DNA from: Irpex lacteus
Taxonomy: Eukaryota > Basidiomycota > Agaricomycetes > Polyporales > Irpicaceae
DNA: 64,000 nucleotides
Direction of reading: 5' to 3'
Assembly (NCBI GenBank): GCA_001986395.2
Contig: MQVO02000062.1
Span: 35,371-99,370, forward strand
A program made the translations under genes and the position numbers. Shown piece by piece: positions 61,169 through 64,000 of this stretch; position 1 is the stretch's first letter; each line of letters opens with the position of its first letter. The notes under the pieces were generated by a model. It did not search any database. It was not told the DNA's origin and saw nothing but the letters and a program-made list of their open reading frames with translations.

Positions 61169-64000
61169 CTATGAAGTATGCTCTGCGAGAACGTCATCAT
61201 CATCCTGTCTAACATTTGTGAGGTATGCTTCCCAGTCCTCCCAGCTGCGGAAAATAAATATCGCATCAGTTGAGATTCAAAACACTAGGGCAGGCCTTTT
61301 TAGGCTGGTGACGTACCCGAAGCCACTCGGTGCAGACGACCAATTTGCAGAAGGATCGTACTTTGAGGAAGTAACTGGTGGGAATAGGCTGTCTACCTGC
61401 GCTCCAGACGTAGCAACCGCAGTACTTAAATTTGGGAGCATCGCATTGTCCCATGCAGAGCTATTATGTGTATCGCCTGTATCTGGGGTAAAATCTCCTG
61501 TTGCACTTGATGGGGCTACCTGGGGCTGCTGGTATTGTGTAGGAGAGAGCATGCTGAGCAAGGCTTCCATTACAGGGTCTATCGCCGGGTTCATCATAGC
61601 GTCGCCGCTGGGAACAAACTCCGGTACCTCTGTGAACGAAGACAATGCCGAATAAGTCGCTTGCGAGGTGTCATGCTCTGGGCCAGCTCCCGAAGTCGGT
61701 ACAAACATAGAAAACTGGTCATCGCTATGCAGCTGAGAAGGAACGATCGTGGGGTTGATGCTGTGACGGGTATCTGTCTGTGAGGGTTTGTGTAGGGTTT
61801 GTCGTTGGTGTTGCTGATAATTCCGCACACGCCTAGAGCCTGCGATTTCTCGTTCGCCCATAGACAAAGGATCAAATGTGTCGTTTGGCTGGATTAGAGG
61901 TGCTCCCCGTGGGCGTTTCGAGCCTGCCGGTGCCTGCTCTGCGGTAGACATTTCGCTCAAACGAACGAGATTATTCAGAGCATCCCTAGAAAACCATCAT
62001 TAGCCTGTAAACGTCATGTACAATCATAGGAAGCTACCAGATCTTTGCCGAGCCTTGACCCCTGGACAAACCTTACTTCAGCTGCTGCCACGATGCATTA
62101 TGGAAGTGTAAAAGGCTTACCATGGCTCCATAGCCTTGATCATCTGCATCACCCGGCGGACGAGTTGCATTTCCCTGACTGCCTCCGAAGATGCGGTCGA
62201 GTTCTTCTCGCTCCAAATGTTTATTAGTAGCACTATAGCCGACATAAATAGAGAGTGTTGCTGCGAACGATAATAAGATCACGGCTTGCTTCGAGAATTA
62301 TGTTACTCACCTCGTTTACTTCACCTGTTCGCTTGAACTCCTCCTCGGCTAGACTAATACACGTCCTAGCCGCATGCGTGCATATAATGAGGGACGGAGA
62401 TGATGGAGGAGTCGGATTGCGAGGAGAGGGTATGAAAGGTCGGTGTACTATTATGCACGTGTTGTAGTACGAAGCATGAAGGGATACGGATTGTTTGAAA
62501 AAGAGGTTGTCCTTTATCTTCGGATCCCAGCGAACTTAGAGGATAGGCGTTAAGAGTTGTTTCGGGGTGTTTAGTTAACAAATGAAACTTACGGTGAGGG
62601 GGAATACTATCGAGCCAACGATTCAGAGCAGAATCAATTTGAGAAACGATCTTCTGTTGCCAATCGCTCCCCACCAGTCCTAGAAGTGCCTTTGACTTGT
62701 TGATGGAATACTACGACGGCCGTGATCAATCATTTGCCTGTCGGCTGCCTCGGTCATCCACTCACAATTGTTCGGAGTGCATATGCGTGAATTTGTGAGA
62801 GCCTTAGCATGCAGTTGAAGTATGCCACCTTCGACGGCTTGTCTTCCGGCTGCTTGAACGCCTGTTCGGGATCGGACTGACGCCAATATTCATCATCACA
62901 TGCAATGGGGAGATCTAAGTCGAAGCTATGCACGAGTTAACTCATCAGGCAGAGTCACTTAGGGAAAAGATCAGTATTTTAGACGTACTCTTCATCTTGT
63001 ACCGAGCACGCACGACCAAATACGGAGCTGTGCGCGCGGTCCTGAAGTACTAGTGCCCTGTGAAAATGTATTATTGCGGATGAGCGGGATTGAAACGCAC
63101 ATTATCCAGAGAACATACCAGAATACACGCTTACGAAGCTCTCCTTCAACGGTAGGATGCGTCCCGTAAGACTTTTTGCGATGTACAACCGAGCATTTGT
63201 GCGATTCGAAGGCCATAGCCAATTCCATTCCATGAAAAGCGATGCTTCCACAGTATACGAAGCTGCGAGCTGCCGATGAAACTTGAGTCAAGAAACTGTC
63301 AAGCGAATACATCGTGGCCGGCTCACATATGCCACTTGCATGTCATATAACGACGGAGGGCGGAAGGAAATCCCCAATCTTGTTCTTTGTACTTGCTCGA
63401 ACCACTGCCATCCGGCAGAATGATATGTGACGTGATGTTCAATCGTCTCCGGAACTTTACCTTTACGGATATTGTCGTTTTTGATACGTTCTTCTGCCAA
63501 AAGTACTCTCGGGTCATCGCTCTTCTTCGAGGCTACCGCACAAAGGAGAAGCAAAACACTGGCAAATCCCTCGTCACGGTAATGTAGGTTATCTTCGATG
63601 TCCCGCTGGAACGATGGCTCGTGGAATACAGGCGTGAACGGGTTGACCTCCAAAAATAGAGCGCCACCCAGGTGGTCTAGAAGGTCCTTTGGGGGAAAAT
63701 CGAACAAAACTTGGGGTTTGTTTTCACAGTCCTCATGATCCACTGACGGTGCGATAGAGGTGAGCATTCTAACGCAAAGAGAGGAGTGTAACATACTGGG
63801 TGGTCTGTCCAAGCAGCGAGCAACGTCGGCCGCAAGCCAATGCCTTCCTCCGAGCTCTTCTCCCTCTGCTTTCCTTTTCCTTCGCTGATATTGAGAGCAA
63901 TCTGGGAGAACCCGTCCGCGACAGCTTGTCCACCGTCCCCTAAACTATGTTTATATTCGGCCTGTTCACCCTCGATGTACTCCCGCTTGGTATCCATCGC
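61169..64000 (-). CDS. Zn2Cys6-family transcription factor, TF3 (5' end outside window)
   Basis: Partial gene: the stop is at 61169 and the open frame continues past 64000. The visible part begins inside the exon encoding the TF1/TF2 segment ALHSK(Q/R) (here TKREYIEGE), so the zinc cluster and coiled coil lie beyond the window. The middle region includes FTPVFHEPSFQRDIEDNLHY, GISFRPPSLYDMQVAY, LRKRVFW and IACDDEYW. The tail has MMNPAIDPVMEALLSMLSPT and a final exon WEDWEAYLTNVRQDDDD. TF3 looks closer to TF2 than to TF1. A DNA-binding role is inferred from the paralogues, not seen. Confidence 0.8.

Overview
The window is nuclear DNA of a filamentous basidiomycete, most likely an agaricomycete. 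Genes carry many short introns of about 45-75 nt with GT..AG borders and several coding microexons. The gene set is fungal: GAPDH with tiny 5' exons, a Ypd1-type phosphotransfer protein, Munc13/Ync13, an Lhs1/GRP170 chaperone, a BAG protein and Zn2Cys6 regulators. I saw no rRNA, tRNA, CRISPR array or bacterial-type operon. All assignments come from reading frames, splice-phase bookkeeping and recalled family motifs; no database search was run.

Layout. 0-11.5 kb is gene dense: a small membrane-anchored protein (+), a predicted multi-pass membrane protein fused to a Ser/Thr kinase (-), a 15-exon Munc13/Ync13-like gene (-) and a four-helix membrane protein (+). 11.5-15 kb is gene poor and holds two 695-bp MITE-like elements in perfect inverted arrangement around a 418-bp spacer. 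15-20 kb holds gpd and a Ypd1-like gene, separated by a diverged tandem repeat. 20-37 kb is sparse. Its main content is a dispersed family of small four-exon genes of unknown function: copies A, B, C and D on + and E on -, with relics. 37-50.6 kb returns to housekeeping-type genes: BAG/IQ protein, two small hypotheticals, a Tourist-like MITE, Lhs1, and an unknown 266-aa protein. 50.8-64 kb is a same-strand tandem array of three paralogous Zn2Cys6 transcription factors (the third runs off the window). A sixth small-family member (H) and a decayed copy of the 266-aa gene lie between the first and second.

The most interesting content is the small-protein family (A-E, H). It has a conserved architecture: an ATG-only or ATG+1-codon first exon, phase-0 introns, an exon starting with Trp-Pro-Gly, a C-terminal G-S-[YW]-Q-P-V motif, and a TATA box at a similar distance in A-E. 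The transcription-factor array shares a 6-nt microexon inside the zinc cluster and two conserved C-terminal motifs of unknown role. The family and the regulators lie close together, but nothing in the sequence shows they act together.
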